Part shown: positions 51,482 to 63,164 of the stretch, one piece after another
How the letters are laid out: the number at the start of each line of letters is the position of its first letter
Numbering within the stretch: position 1 is the first letter of the stretch
From: Diplosphaera chodatii
Lineage: Eukaryota > Chlorophyta > Trebouxiophyceae > Prasiolales > Stichococcaceae
Length of the DNA: 64,000 bases
Assembly: GCA_032358165.1 (NCBI GenBank)
Contig: JAALGY010000049.1
Coordinates: 496,001 to 560,000 of the forward strand
Reading direction: 5' to 3'
The notes under the pieces: generated by a model
Databases searched by the model: none
The model's input: only the letters and a program-made list of their open reading frames with translations
What the model was told of the DNA's origin: nothing
Position numbers and translations under genes: made by a program

Positions 51482-54400
51482 ATGGCGGCTGTGCCGGCCG
51501 CTGCTCCGGCCTGCGCACCAGCGCCGCTCAATGCGGTACGTCACGCCAACAGCAGCCGGCTTTACAAAGCTTGAATCATGCGCCCTGCCCGCAGACTGAC
51601 ACTACCTCCTGGCCTGTCGGTTTAGGTGATGCCCTCTGGGCTGGAGCAACGGATGCTCAAACTCATTCACCACGCCATCGGCAGCCGTGACGCTGTCGTA
51701 TCGCGCCTGGCGCTGGGCCTGCAGCCGCGGGCGGGCCCCGAGGCAGGCGATGGCTTTCAGTCGGGCTTGGAGTCGACCATGCCACGGCCTCTCATCGATG
51801 CCTGGCTTCAGCAGGTGCGGCCTTGGATCTCACCCGCAGCCTCCCCGCCGGTCCTCCGCCGGCTGAGGACGCACCGCAGCACTGCCTAGCCTGCCGTGCA
51901 CAGTGTCGAGGTGCAGGTGCCATTTCCACCGTCAAAGGTGGCCCTTTGGGGCCTGCGAAGCCACTCACGGCCAGTCCGGCGCACAAGAACACTTCTGCGC
52001 GCTGCACAACGCGCCGATCGAGCCGCTGCAGCCGTGTGTTGGCCACTGCATTGGCAGCGTTGCTGCGGCGATAAACCACCTGCGGGACATGCCATTGCGA
52101 CCAGCCCAGCACTGCCTGCCGGTCAGGTGGCGGCGCCCAGGGCGCTGGAGGACGGGCGGACGCTGTGGGAGGCGGATCCGGGGCTGCTGCAGCGCTATGG
52201 CCTGGCGCCAGGGCCGTCAGCCGCTGCAGCCGCCACGCCGCCACCCCACGACCACCAGCAGCAGCAGCAGCAGCAGCAGCAGGAGCAGCAGCAGCAGGAG
52301 GATGACGAGGAGGAGTCTGACTCCGACGACGAGCCCGTCCGCCCAGCACGTGAGCATGCTCTTGCTGGTGGTGGGGCTGGTCACCGATGCGCACCTTGGC
52401 AGCGTAGGCCGCAGCACCGACGATGCTTTCCGTGAGGACTGGGGCTGCCTCCAGCTGGTCAACGCACGTGCGTGCCATCCCCCACAGGCGTCACGCAGAG
52501 CCGGGCGGAGCGCAAGCAGCGGCGCAACTTCGCGGCGGAGGCCGGGGAGACGGGCGACGCGTTCGGCGACGACATGGACGAGGGCACTCCGCCGCCCGGC
52601 GCCAAGCAGCCCCGCGCGTCCCTGCCCCCGCAGACCCTAGAGGTGTGAATATCCGATTTGCTGAGTATTTATGCCTTCAATGCTGCTGAGCACAACAAGT
52701 CCATCTCTTGCTGGTCCTGTGCTAGCAGGCACCAGCATCGGTCTGCTGGTAGCCAACATACACACCTCGCCGCTCCTGATGCATTACGTCCGACGGCATG
52801 CTGAGGATGCCGAAGAAGGCTTGACAGCTGCGGTTAGTGGAGACTTGACAGGTCGTGTGTTCTGGGGCGTCGCAGGAGTCGGAGGCGCGCCTGAAGCCGG
52901 GCACCATCAAGCACTGCGCGCTGACGGTGCTGAAGGACGCCGGGGCGCGGGGCATGCCGATCGACGACATCATGGCGGCCGTGTCCGCCGCGGGGCTGCG
53001 CCAGTGGGACGCCAACTCCAAGCGCGTCGTGCAGTTCGTGCGTCCCCTGTGCACCGCACCGCCGTCTGCAGCACTTGCCCAACATCTCCTGAAAGTATCA
53101 GGATTTAAACTAGACTGAGCATGCAACACAGCCTGCTGCCGCTTGCTTATCAAGTCCGTTGGGAGGGCTGTCTCACATGCACCTGCTCCAGCACTTCACG
53201 ATGGGCAGGACAAACTAGCCATGGTCTGATGCCCCTGCCTCGCCTGCCAGGCGCTGTCATCGGACGAGGCGTTCGTGCGCACGGCCAAGGGGGTGTACGC
53301 GCTGTCCTGCCTCGCCGGCATCTTGCAGCGGCCCACCGCCCGCAACCCCCGCTCCCAGAAGAAGGTGCCCGCCACCCTAGCAAGCTTCTCGGAAGGAAGT
53401 TGATGGCACCACTTGTTGTCTGCGGGTCAAAGGTCTGCCAGTTGCACATGCAGCTTCGTCCTGTCAGCAGCGAAAGTGGCCCACACCTGTGCCGACAGAA
53501 CCACAACGCGTGAACACCCCTGCAACGTGTGTGTGAAGCGCTGTCGAGCGTGCGCATGCAGCCGCGGCGGCACGCGGTGGACGAGGGCTGGGACGGCGAG
53601 GCGAACGGGCACGCGGACGAGGGCGGCGCCGACGGGTGGGACGGCCAGGGCGGGCGGCCGGACCCGTACGCGCGCGCCGACAGGGCGCTGCAGCGCGCCC
53701 AGGCGGATGTCGCGGAGCAGCGCGAGCGCCTCAAAAGGTGCGCTGCTACTTTGCGGCTTTCCTGTCGTCCTTTCAGTCTTCACACCTTGTACCCTTTATG
53801 CTACCGGCTTGGACCCATGCAGTGCTTTGTAAGCCAAGTGCATAGACCACCGTCTCGGCACAGACCACCACTGCAACAGCTGCAGGCGCTCTTGGTTTGG
53901 GGGTGTTGCTGACAAGCAGCCTTTTCGGCAGTAGACGCTGCTGATTCATGCAGCGTGCGTGCACGAACAGGCACACATGGCAGTGGAGGATGCGGAAGCC
54001 AAGGCGGAGGCGGCGGAGCGCAAGGCCAAGGCCGCGGCGCCCAGCAAGCGGAAGCGGGAAGCAGCCGCCCTCGTCGCGCAGCACGCCGCGCTCGTCGCCG
54101 TCGCAGACGCCATCCCAAAGGTCAGCTGTTTCACCAACACTCGATTCGATAATCCCTGCGATATGCCCAAGCACATCTGCCTGGTGTCACTGGGCGGTCA
54201 CCTGTGATGCCGAACACACTGCCGTGCATCAGATGCTGAAACGACGGTGTCTGCAGCGTGCACCTTGTACGTTCTGTGATGCAGCTGGCGGCTGTGGTGT
54301 CAGAGCAGCAGGCAGCGCAGCAGGCCAAGCGGCAGGCGCTGGCTGGAGACGAGGCGGAGCCCGCCGCTGGCGAGGCCGACGCGCCGCATCCCGCTGCTGC

Positions 54401-57400
54401 AAGCGCGGCTGCAGAGCAGCGAGCCGGCCCGCTGCACCAGCAGCCAGACTCCCCAGCAGCGCAGCCGCCGCAGCAGCAGCAGCCTGACGCAGCGGCCCTG
54501 CAGCAGCACCAGCAGGCAGCGGCCCTGCAGCAGCAGCACCAGCAGCAGCAGGCGGCTCTGCGGCAGCTGGCGGAGCTGCAGCGCATGCCCGTGTTCAACC
54601 CGGCGATCCCCGCCGCGGCGCAGTTCCCGCTGGGGGGCGCCCCGCCCTTCGGCCTGGGACCCGACGCCGGGGGCGTCTGGGCGCAGATCCTCGCCAGCCT
54701 GCCGCAGGTGCGTGGGGCACCTCTTGAGTGGGTCAAAGACGCTTTCACTGCCGGTACCATGTATATGAGCCCACGAATGCGGGCATCTCACTGCTTGGTC
54801 GCAGTCGACGCCGACCATCCTGTGCTACTTGCGACGGCAAGCGTGTGCAGCAGCAGCGGCTGTGTTGTAAGCCCGTGCTGCGGCGGTGTTCCCTTCAGTA
54901 TGTGCATAGACCCGCCAGCCCGATATCTGCAATTTGCAGGGTGGTGTGGCGTCGGGCCAGCAGCCTCAGGCGGTGCCGGGGGCATGGCTGCAGCAGGCGG
55001 CTCCGGCCGGCAGCGCCCCAGCCGCTGCACTCGCGCAGCAGGCTGTGGCCCACCAGCAGCCCCAGCCGGCACAACAGCAGCAGCAGCCGCAGCAGCAGCA
55101 GCAGCCGCCGTCGCCTCAGCAGCAGCACCAGCACCAGCAGCCTGCCGAGGACCCTCCCGATGTCGCCATGATGGAGGCTGTCGTCAACGCCCTGCCTGGT
55201 TCAGGTGAGCAGGCCACTGTTCGCTGCTTTGATACCCAGTGACAACCAGTTGCAGCAGTGTTAGGCGATCACACCTATATGCGTGCAAGAGTCGTCGTGT
55301 CAACACGGCTAGCTACGCAGCTGGGCATAGCAACCTTGAGAAACACCACAATGGATCAGAGTGTTTCTGTCTCCACGCGCAGGCGAGGTGGTGGAGACGC
55401 CGCACGGCGTGCTGGAGATGCCGGACTTTGGGCTGTGCGAGGCGGAGAGGGCGTACCACGGGCCGCCCGACGACCGGCGCGCGCTCATGGCCCACCGCAA
55501 GTGGCTGCAGGTGCCGTCTTGTGCCGTCTTGTGCTCACCTCGACTATTCATGCAGGAGCACGGATGTGCAGGGTAGGTGAGGCACTGCACGGGGAAGGCA
55601 AGTCGAGCGGCTTGGCATGAAGTGGAGTCAAGTGTGAGTGACGTGGTTGATGTCAAGGGGTGGCGATCTACACTTTCAGAGCACTCACCCTGATCGTCTA
55701 AGCTCTTGCATCACTGCACGGTCAACCTGCAGTCGTGTGGGCTAATGCTCCGCTGTGTTTTGAGCATGGGTTTGAGACTGCATTGGCTGGGGGCAGGGAG
55801 ATGACGGCTGCTGCGGTGTGTAACAGGAGGAGAGCGACAAGCGGGAGGAGGCGCGCGAGCGCTGGCTGCGCAAGGTGCAGGGGCGCAAGGGGCGGGCGGT
55901 GGCGCAGCGGGGCCGGGAGGCGGCCGCCGCGCAGCGCACCGTCAAGCGCGCCGCCGACGCCGTGGCGGCCGCCCAGAAGTCGCTGGCCGCTGCGGAGGCG
56001 GCCGCTGCCGAGGCCGCCGCCGCCCTGGAGAGGTGCGTGTGTATGAGTTCTAGGTAGGCACCCTGCTACCATGCCACTGCACTCTGGCTGCAACCCGCTG
56101 AACGTCTTGCATGTCAAAGCCTCTCTGAAAGCACCGTATGTCAGGTGTAGAGTGCCCGCATGTGCGCCATTCCACAGCCGAAATGTCCTGCCACTTGCGG
56201 GTGGCTGCTCCTGTCAAATAGTTGAGCGCACGCTGACGGGCCTGATGTGATATTCACCGCAGGGAGGGGCAGCGGCGGCTGTCGGGCGGGGGCCGCGACC
56301 GCAGCCGCGAGCGCGATCGGCGGCGCGCCGCCGCCGAGGCCGCCCGCCGCTTCCCCATGGACGACGCCGCCCTCATGTCCCTGCTGTTCCGGGAGGCGCA
56401 CGACGCAGGTGTCTGATGTTCAAGTTTCTAGAATCTTCATGCTTTCCTCCACTGCTGGTGCATCACCGTGGCTACCGGCAGGGATGCAACAGTGTGTCAG
56501 CCAGAATTTGGCGGAAGAGTTGCAGGGCGGCTCTAGCTTCACAGGTCAGCATCAACCCACTGGCTCCTGCAGCTCACTGTCTGAGTGTGAACGTTAGATG
56601 CCCTGCCTGCACAGGTGAAGCGCCGCCAGACTTCAGCGTGCCCCGGCCGCCCCTGCTGTCAGCGCAGGAGGGCGCCCATCTGGCGCCGGCGCTGTACATC
56701 GCCGACTTTCTGGGCCACTTTGGGCGCGCGCTGGGCATCAGGTGCGCCGCCGTCCCACCCTCCCAGCGGCCTCTCGCCACAACTTCCAGCTTGAGCCAGA
56801 TCAGCCCCTGTTCTGCAAGCTGCCCACAGCGTCTATCGGAGCAGTCATGCACCAGGGAGAGTTGTCTTCGGGTGATGTCGCCGTGGTGAAGTTTCAGACA
56901 GTCAGCAACTGCATCCAGGCACCCAGTGTTGGGTTGTAAAGCATGGTTGGTGTTCAGCAGGCAGGTTCAGATGAGCACAGGTGACTCAGGCGGCTTGGCA
57001 CATTGCAGGCGCATGCCGCTGGCCGAGCTGCAGCGGCGGCTGGGGCTGAGCGACCACACGTCACACCTGCAGCCCGCCGCCAACGGCATCAAAGGGGGCC
57101 AGGACCCAGAGCAGCAGGCCATAGATGCAGAGGCAGAGGCAGATCACCATGCGCTCGAAAATGGTGCCGAAGTGCCGTCAGGCGATGGTTCCGCAGCCGC
57201 TGCCGCGCCGCAGCCGGGCGTTGCCACAGCTTTACATGGCGCGCCATCAGACGACCCAATGGCAGCGGCGGCGCCCGGCGAGGGCGGCGCAGATGCTGTT
57301 GCTGCACCGATCGACGCCGGGGCGGCTGCCGATGCAGAGCCCGACGCCAGCGTGGCGCCCATGCACGAGCTCTATGAAGCACTGCTGCGCGTGCTGCTCC

Positions 57401-60400
57401 AGGTGTGACGTCCTGGCTTACCCACTTCAAAGCAGCAACTGTGAGCCTGCTGTGCTGTGAGCGAAGCAAGTGCGCAGGGCATGCCACTGCCACGACACAA
57501 CCGTCATCAGGCCATCACACTTGCCTGCACAGCTGTCAGGTCCCCAGGGCAGGCCCTGCTTGTGTCTGCCAGTGAGCAAAGGAGGAAAGAGCTCCATGTG
57601 TTGTTGGCATGTGGCTCATTTGATGCCAAACACCGACTAGCGCCCCAGCTCGTCAGGAGTGCCTCAGTGTGACGACAACCACGGCACCATCCTGCAACTG
57701 CTGCGGTGCAGGATGCCGCGGTGTCGGGACGCGCCGGGCGCATGGAGCGGCGCTGGGCCGCGATATTAGGGCCCGGCACCTGGCCCGAGGTCCTGCGCCG
57801 TTATGCCCTCAACCGCGCAGGTGCGGCCCACCCGCAGAGCCTGCTGAGGCTGTGTGAAGGCCACCTCTCGCAGCCTCCCTGGCGCAAAGTTGTCATGGTC
57901 CTAGATGCTGCTTGATTAGGGGTCTCAAGGTGCATGGTGTCTGCAACCTTGACTTCAAAGCCGCAGCCGAGATGCGTGGCTTGCTTTCCAGTGGCAAAAA
58001 CCACTGCCTGTGGCTGATCACAGACCATACGGCGCTCGGCTGAACCTGCTGGAGTACTGAAGGCTTGTCATTGCTGTGTTCATGCAGCCAAAGCCCGCGG
58101 CACTGTTGGGGAGTCAGTCCTGGGCGCGGTGGGGGCGCTGGGCGGCGGCCCCGCAGCGGTGCTGACCCGCGAGCAGCACCTCGCGCTGCTGTCCTTCCTG
58201 TGCGACGAGGCGCTGGACACCTCGCTGCTGCGCAACCTGCTGCAGAGTGCGGTTCTAGTGCTTTTCCTGCAGTTCCAGCACATGCGCGATTCAGGCTGCC
58301 TGCAGGGCGGGGTGCAGGCTCTGCTCTGCTCTGCTCTGCCATTCGTGCATGTTGACTGAGGAATGTGACTGCTGCCCCTGTTCCTTGAGGCGACCGCCAC
58401 CGCAGGGCACCCAACCACGCTGATGCTTGTTAGCTGTGCTACCATCTGGATCCCGCAGCTGCCACCGTGCAGAGCGGCCAGAGGAGGCGGACTCGCTGCT
58501 TCCTGTTCAGATGTTGAACCGGAATTGGTCGCTTATGTGGTCGTCTTGACGTACATCTGATGGCTCCCCGCGCTGCCGCGCTGCAGGGCGGCTGGAGGAG
58601 GCGGACGCGCTGCGGCGCAACCTGAAGGGCGGGCTGGCCGAGGAGCGGCGGCGGCAGCGGGGCCCCGGTGGCCGCTCCCGCAAGGGCAGCACCGCCTCGC
58701 TGCACGCCGCCGCGTCGCTCAACGCTGCGGCGCAGGACGCCGGCATGGAGCAGGTGGCGCTTTGACGAGTCGTGCAGTGTCTGGCTGGTGCTGAGAAGTC
58801 AGACTGCACACGCGCAGCGGGTTCAGAGTGTAGACGCACGAGCAACGGGGCAGCATCAGCCAGGCAGTGCTGCACTCAGGGAACTTTGCTCACATGGACC
58901 TCATCTCAGGGGCACAGGCTTCTACAACCAGCTTCAAAATCGTGTCCAGCGCTCATTGTCGGTGCTGAACTGCACGCATCAGGACGAGGCTGCGGCAGCC
59001 AACGGGGTGGCGGAGGGTGGTGAGGGCACCCCGCAGCCAGACGGCCAGCCGGGCGGCGCTGCTGAGCAGGACAGGTGACCGGCCCCGCTTCCTCTCTCAG
59101 CTGCCTGCATGTCAATGCAACAACAGGCCGGCATACCCGAGCTCAGCGAGCAGAAGCTGCTGCAGCGCTTTCTGCACACACCTGACATGGCACGCCTGCT
59201 CTGCTCAGCCCTGAACATAGAAGCTACCAAACCATTCAGGCGGCAGGAGCAGCTGGACCAGCAGCTGGAGGCGCTGCGGGTGCGGCGGTGCCCGCTGGGC
59301 GCCGACCGGCTGGCGGGGCGCTACTGGTGGGGCCTGGCCGCGCAGCGCGTCGTTGTGTGGGTGGAGACGCCGCTGGAGACCGCGCCAGACGCAGCACAGC
59401 CGGGGAAGCAGGAAGCAGTGGGCGTGAAGCGAGAGGCCACCCCGCAGCAGCACGCGCAGCCGGGCGCAGCGCAGCACCTGCCGCACCTGCCGCCTCAGCG
59501 CCACAGCCAGCAGCAGCAGGCGGCGCAGCAGCAGCAGCAGCAGCAGCAGCAGGGCATGGGCGCCGACCTGGACCAGCGGCTGCCGCTGCAGCAGCAGCTG
59601 GCGGCGCTGCAGCGCCAGCACGGCGTCGCGCCGCAGCACCAGCAGCTGCAGATGGTGCTCGTACATTGCCCTTGGCTGATGAACGTGTGTTGCCCACAGT
59701 CAGCAGCATGTTGCCTGCCGTCTTTCGTCATGTCAGTGTTGGTAGGCACATCGCCTGCTGAAGCAGGCTGAAGCAGGTGCATGATGACCGTCACGCGCCA
59801 GAGCCTTGCAGAAGATTGGACATCTTTGCATACAATCTGCAGGATCTCCTGTACCAGCAGCAGCTGGCCGCGGCCGGCGGCCTGAGCAATGGCACCATTG
59901 GCCACGGCGGCGTGCAGCACCAGCAGCAGAACGGCGGGCTGCAGAACGGCAGCAGCAGCGCCGCAGCCAGCGCGCACAGGGGCTGGGCCCCACCCGGCAC
60001 CGACGGCTGGGCGCAGCTGCGGGCGCTGCAGTACGCGCAGCGGGTCACGGGCTTCGCCGTCAACTTCACGCACCCCGAGATGAACGCCCCGGAGGTGCTG
60101 GAAGCCTTCCACCGCCACCTCGCCATGAACGGCGACGCAGCCAGCAGCGGCCCTGCAGCGCCGAGCCAGCAGCAGCAGCCGCAGCAGCAGCAGGCGGCGG
60201 CGGCGGGCCGGAAGCAGGAAGCAACAACAACAGACGCCCGGCCGGCGGCCCAGCCGCTGCGGGACCCGGCGCCGGCGTGGGGCCTGCTCAGCGAGGCGGC
60301 GCAGCTGGAGGCGGTGGCGGCGGCGCTGGACGAGCGCGGCGAGCGCGACGGCGCCCTGCTGGCCACCCTGCAGAAGCGGTGGGTTTTGCCTGCCAGTGCA

Positions 60401-63164
60401 GTGCATAAACATGTGGCACAGTGGCTGAGGTCAGGCCGTGACAGTCACATGTCCAGAGGCGGTGTGTGCTAGTAGCCAAGCCAGAATGGCAGCCGTGATG
60501 CTGCATCGCTGTGCCAGGACAGTACAGCATCGCTGTGCACATGAGACCAATGAGGAAGGTGCGATGACGGACCGCAGGTGCAACCACTGAGTGCCCCGGT
60601 GCCACTAACACATGTGCTACTCCTGGTGCAGGCTGCCCGAGATCGCTGCGGCGATGGCGAAGGGCGCCACGGCCGCAGCGTACTCGGACTCCGACGGCGA
60701 GGCACCCGCCGCTGCGCCAGTCCGGCAGTCCCGCCGCTTCTCGGGCCCCGGCGACGGCGGCGGCGGTAGGGGCCGCCCCGGCAGCGGCTCCTCGCACGAT
60801 GCCATCCTGGCAGGCGGCGTGCTGCAGGTGCTTCAATCAAATTAACATAATTCAAAGTTGTTGGAAAATTGGTTTGGTTTTCATGCAAATTCCCTATTTT
60901 TCCAAATGTTTTTCCAATGCATCTCGTTAGTGGCTGCTGATGCTGAACACTGTGATGAGTGTCAGCATTGCATCACCACATCAGCAGCTCTGCTGTTCGT
61001 TTTTACAGAGCAATCCTGTGCAAGTGCCACTGCAGCTGTGAGGACTGCACACGCTGTCAAGCAGCTCCCGGTGCTGTGCTCCACCTCTGAGCTCCATGCA
61101 TAGGCGTTGCATCCGTCGCAATCTTGCTGCAGGAGCTGCCGCCGGTCGAGGCGTCGGCGCTGGCGGCGGCGACGGAGCAGCTGTCGGCGCTGTGCACCGC
61201 GGCGGGCGACTTCGGCATCCCGGAGCCCGCGGCCGGGGGGTGGCAGGGCTTAGAGGCCCGCGTGCACGCCATCGCGCTGGGCCAGGCGCCGGGGTTGCCG
61301 CCGGCCGCCAGTGTCGATGGCACCATAACTCCAGACACCTTCGAGGGGCGCACGCTGGAGGCGCTGCGCGCTGCGGCCAACGATGCGGAGGAGGCAATGT
61401 GGGCGGCCGCCTGCACCGCGGCGTCGGAGTACGCTCGCAACACCGGCCAGTCCGTCGCCAACCTGGTGCGTGAGACATGTTGTGCATGCTTGCATGAAGT
61501 CTTCCAGCAGGCTCAGTGCCATACCTGTCACACTTGGTAGCGTACCAGCCTCAGACCCACGCCAGCTGACCCATCACCTGCTTGGAGCAGTTCTATGTGC
61601 AGAAATCCTGTCAACAGTCGACAGGAATATCCGCAGCCGGGTGTGTGGCTGCAGTAGGAGCATCTGTTGCAGATGCCCAGTTTCTAGCTGGGCACGGCTG
61701 CGGGCATGTCTGCTCACGCATCGGCGTACTGCTGCAGGTGGGCGCGGAGATCGATGCGGCGGCGCGGGCGGGGCGCGACCGCAAGGCCGACGACGAGGAC
61801 GGCAGCGACGCCGACAGCGACGCCGACGAGGACGCCCGCGCCGAGCGCGCCGGCAGCAGGTGACCCTCCGAACATGTTTTGCTGCACGCAAGCCCCTGGC
61901 ACGCCTACTTGTCCTGGGCAGACCTACTTCCAGATTTGAGTTGCTTGGCCACGTGATGGGCTGTGGGGGCTGAGCCATCGACATGTGCCCAGTGTCAGCA
62001 CCGGGCATGATGCGCCAGTGCCATGTTTTGGGGCGCAAGTTTGTGTGTGCAGATCCACGCCAGGTTGCTCAGTCTTGCAGTTGACTGACAGAACGAACCA
62101 CCTGGTCGTGCAGGGGCGCAGCCGCGGAGGCGGACCCCGACGGCTACGACAGCGAGGGCGGCAGCCCGGGCGCAGACCGCGGCGCTAGCGAGCCCCTGCC
62201 AGTGCGTGCAGCCATCAGCTGTCCATCTTCCAAGGCGATGTTGCCATCAGACGTTGTCGTTACATGTGCACAACAAAATCAGTGCACACATCAGTGATTT
62301 GGCAGGGGCTGGATCATGGTAGTGTAGCAGCTGTGCAGTGTTCGCCCAGCGCCGCACTTGAGCTGCTGTGACATGCAGTGAATGTTGCTCCTGCGCCATG
62401 AGCCCCTGCACGAAACCCTGTCCGCAGGATGGCGGGGTGCTGTCCGTGCTGGAGCTGTCGGACGGGGAGGAGGAGAAGAAGGCGGCCAAGCGATCGGGGG
62501 GGCGTCCCAGCCGGGCGCGGGGCGCCCCCAAGCTGTGGCGCTCCCTGCGCGAGCGGCTGCTGTGGCGCGTGGACCTGGCCGCGGCCGCCACCGTGCCCCG
62601 CGTCGCCTACTGCGCCATCGTGCTCGGGGTGCGCACTGAATCTGAAGCGTGCAGCTGCTCCTCTGTTGCTGCTGCATCAGCTGCTCGAGCTGAGCTGTCG
62701 ATCGTGAAGCTGCTAACACGTTTTCATCACATGGCTTGTGAGTTCCAACACTGATGCCCTGGCACACCCGCAGCAACGGCTTGTTGCAGAGCATGTGCCA
62801 TCATTGCAATGCCACACAGCTGCTGAGCCTCTAATGAGCCCTGGTGCGCCACAAGCTTGCTGGGGCACGCATCCCACGCTGCCCAGTGGTGTGTCCTGAA
62901 CAGCCATGCACCCTGTCGTTGCTGCCGCAGCTGTGCGGCGGGGAGCTGCTGGAGACGCTGGAGGCGCGGGCGCGGCGGGCGGAGCAGCGCCGCTCCTCCC
63001 GCATCCCCCTCAACCCGCCGCCCCCGCCCAGCCGCGCCGCCGAGAAGGCCCGCAAGGCCGCCGCCGCCGAGGCCGCCGGCGCCGCCGAGCTCCCGCAGCA
63101 GCGCAAGCGGAAGGCCGCCGGCAGCTACCAGCTGCTGGCCGGCAAGGGCTTTGGCGGCTACTGA
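51482..63164 (+). CDS. DDT/WHIM/HARE-HTH chromatin protein related to plant RLT (ISWI partner)
   Basis: About 27 exons and roughly 1,850 residues, from MAAVPAAAPACAPAP (51482) to FGGY and the stop at 63162-63164. Order of recognisable parts: acidic and poly-Gln linker (about 52250-52340); HARE-HTH domain (52876-53037 plus 53251-53368: RLKPGTIKHCALTVLKDAG ... ALSSDEAFVRTAKGVYAL); coiled coil (about 53690-54380); poly-Gln linkers; DDT region (about 56615-57404: LAPALYIADFLGHFGRALGI ... LYEALLRVLLQ); TWPEVLRRYALNRA (about 57780); WHIM1 (about 58150: LTREQHLALLSFLCDEALD); WHIM2 (about 59280: VRRCPLGADRLAGRYWWGL); WHIM3 (about 60275: WGLLSEAAQLEAVAAALDER). These modules occur together in plant RINGLET proteins that pair with ISWI remodelers. 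No homeobox was found. All later junctions are in phase; only the one at about 53738-53974 is not. Confidence 0.85.
52253..52300 (+). repeat. CAG tract encoding poly-Gln in the DDT/WHIM protein
   Basis: Nine consecutive Gln codons, then EQQQQE, lie between the N-terminal exons and the HARE-HTH domain. Further Gln-rich tracts occur at about 54470-54560, 55064-55146, 59507-59554 and 60167-60200. Confidence 0.9.
60836..60925. other. AT-rich segment inside a DDT/WHIM intron
   Basis: About 90 bp rich in T and A (for example TTGGAAAATTGGTTTGG, TTTTTCCAAATGTTTTTCC) follow the exon ending near 60827. It resembles no other intron of the gene. Confidence 0.6.

Noticed and set aside
53554..53993. A separate gene starting at an ATG near 53554 or 53986
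   Set aside because: The coiled coil appears continuous with the upstream exon, and a TGCAG acceptor at 53547-53556 joins in phase; kept only as a possibility because of the one out-of-phase junction.
59495..60412. A 305-codon minus-strand open frame rich in Cys, Leu and Arg
   Set aside because: It is antisense to the poly-Gln and WHIM3 exons of the DDT/WHIM gene.
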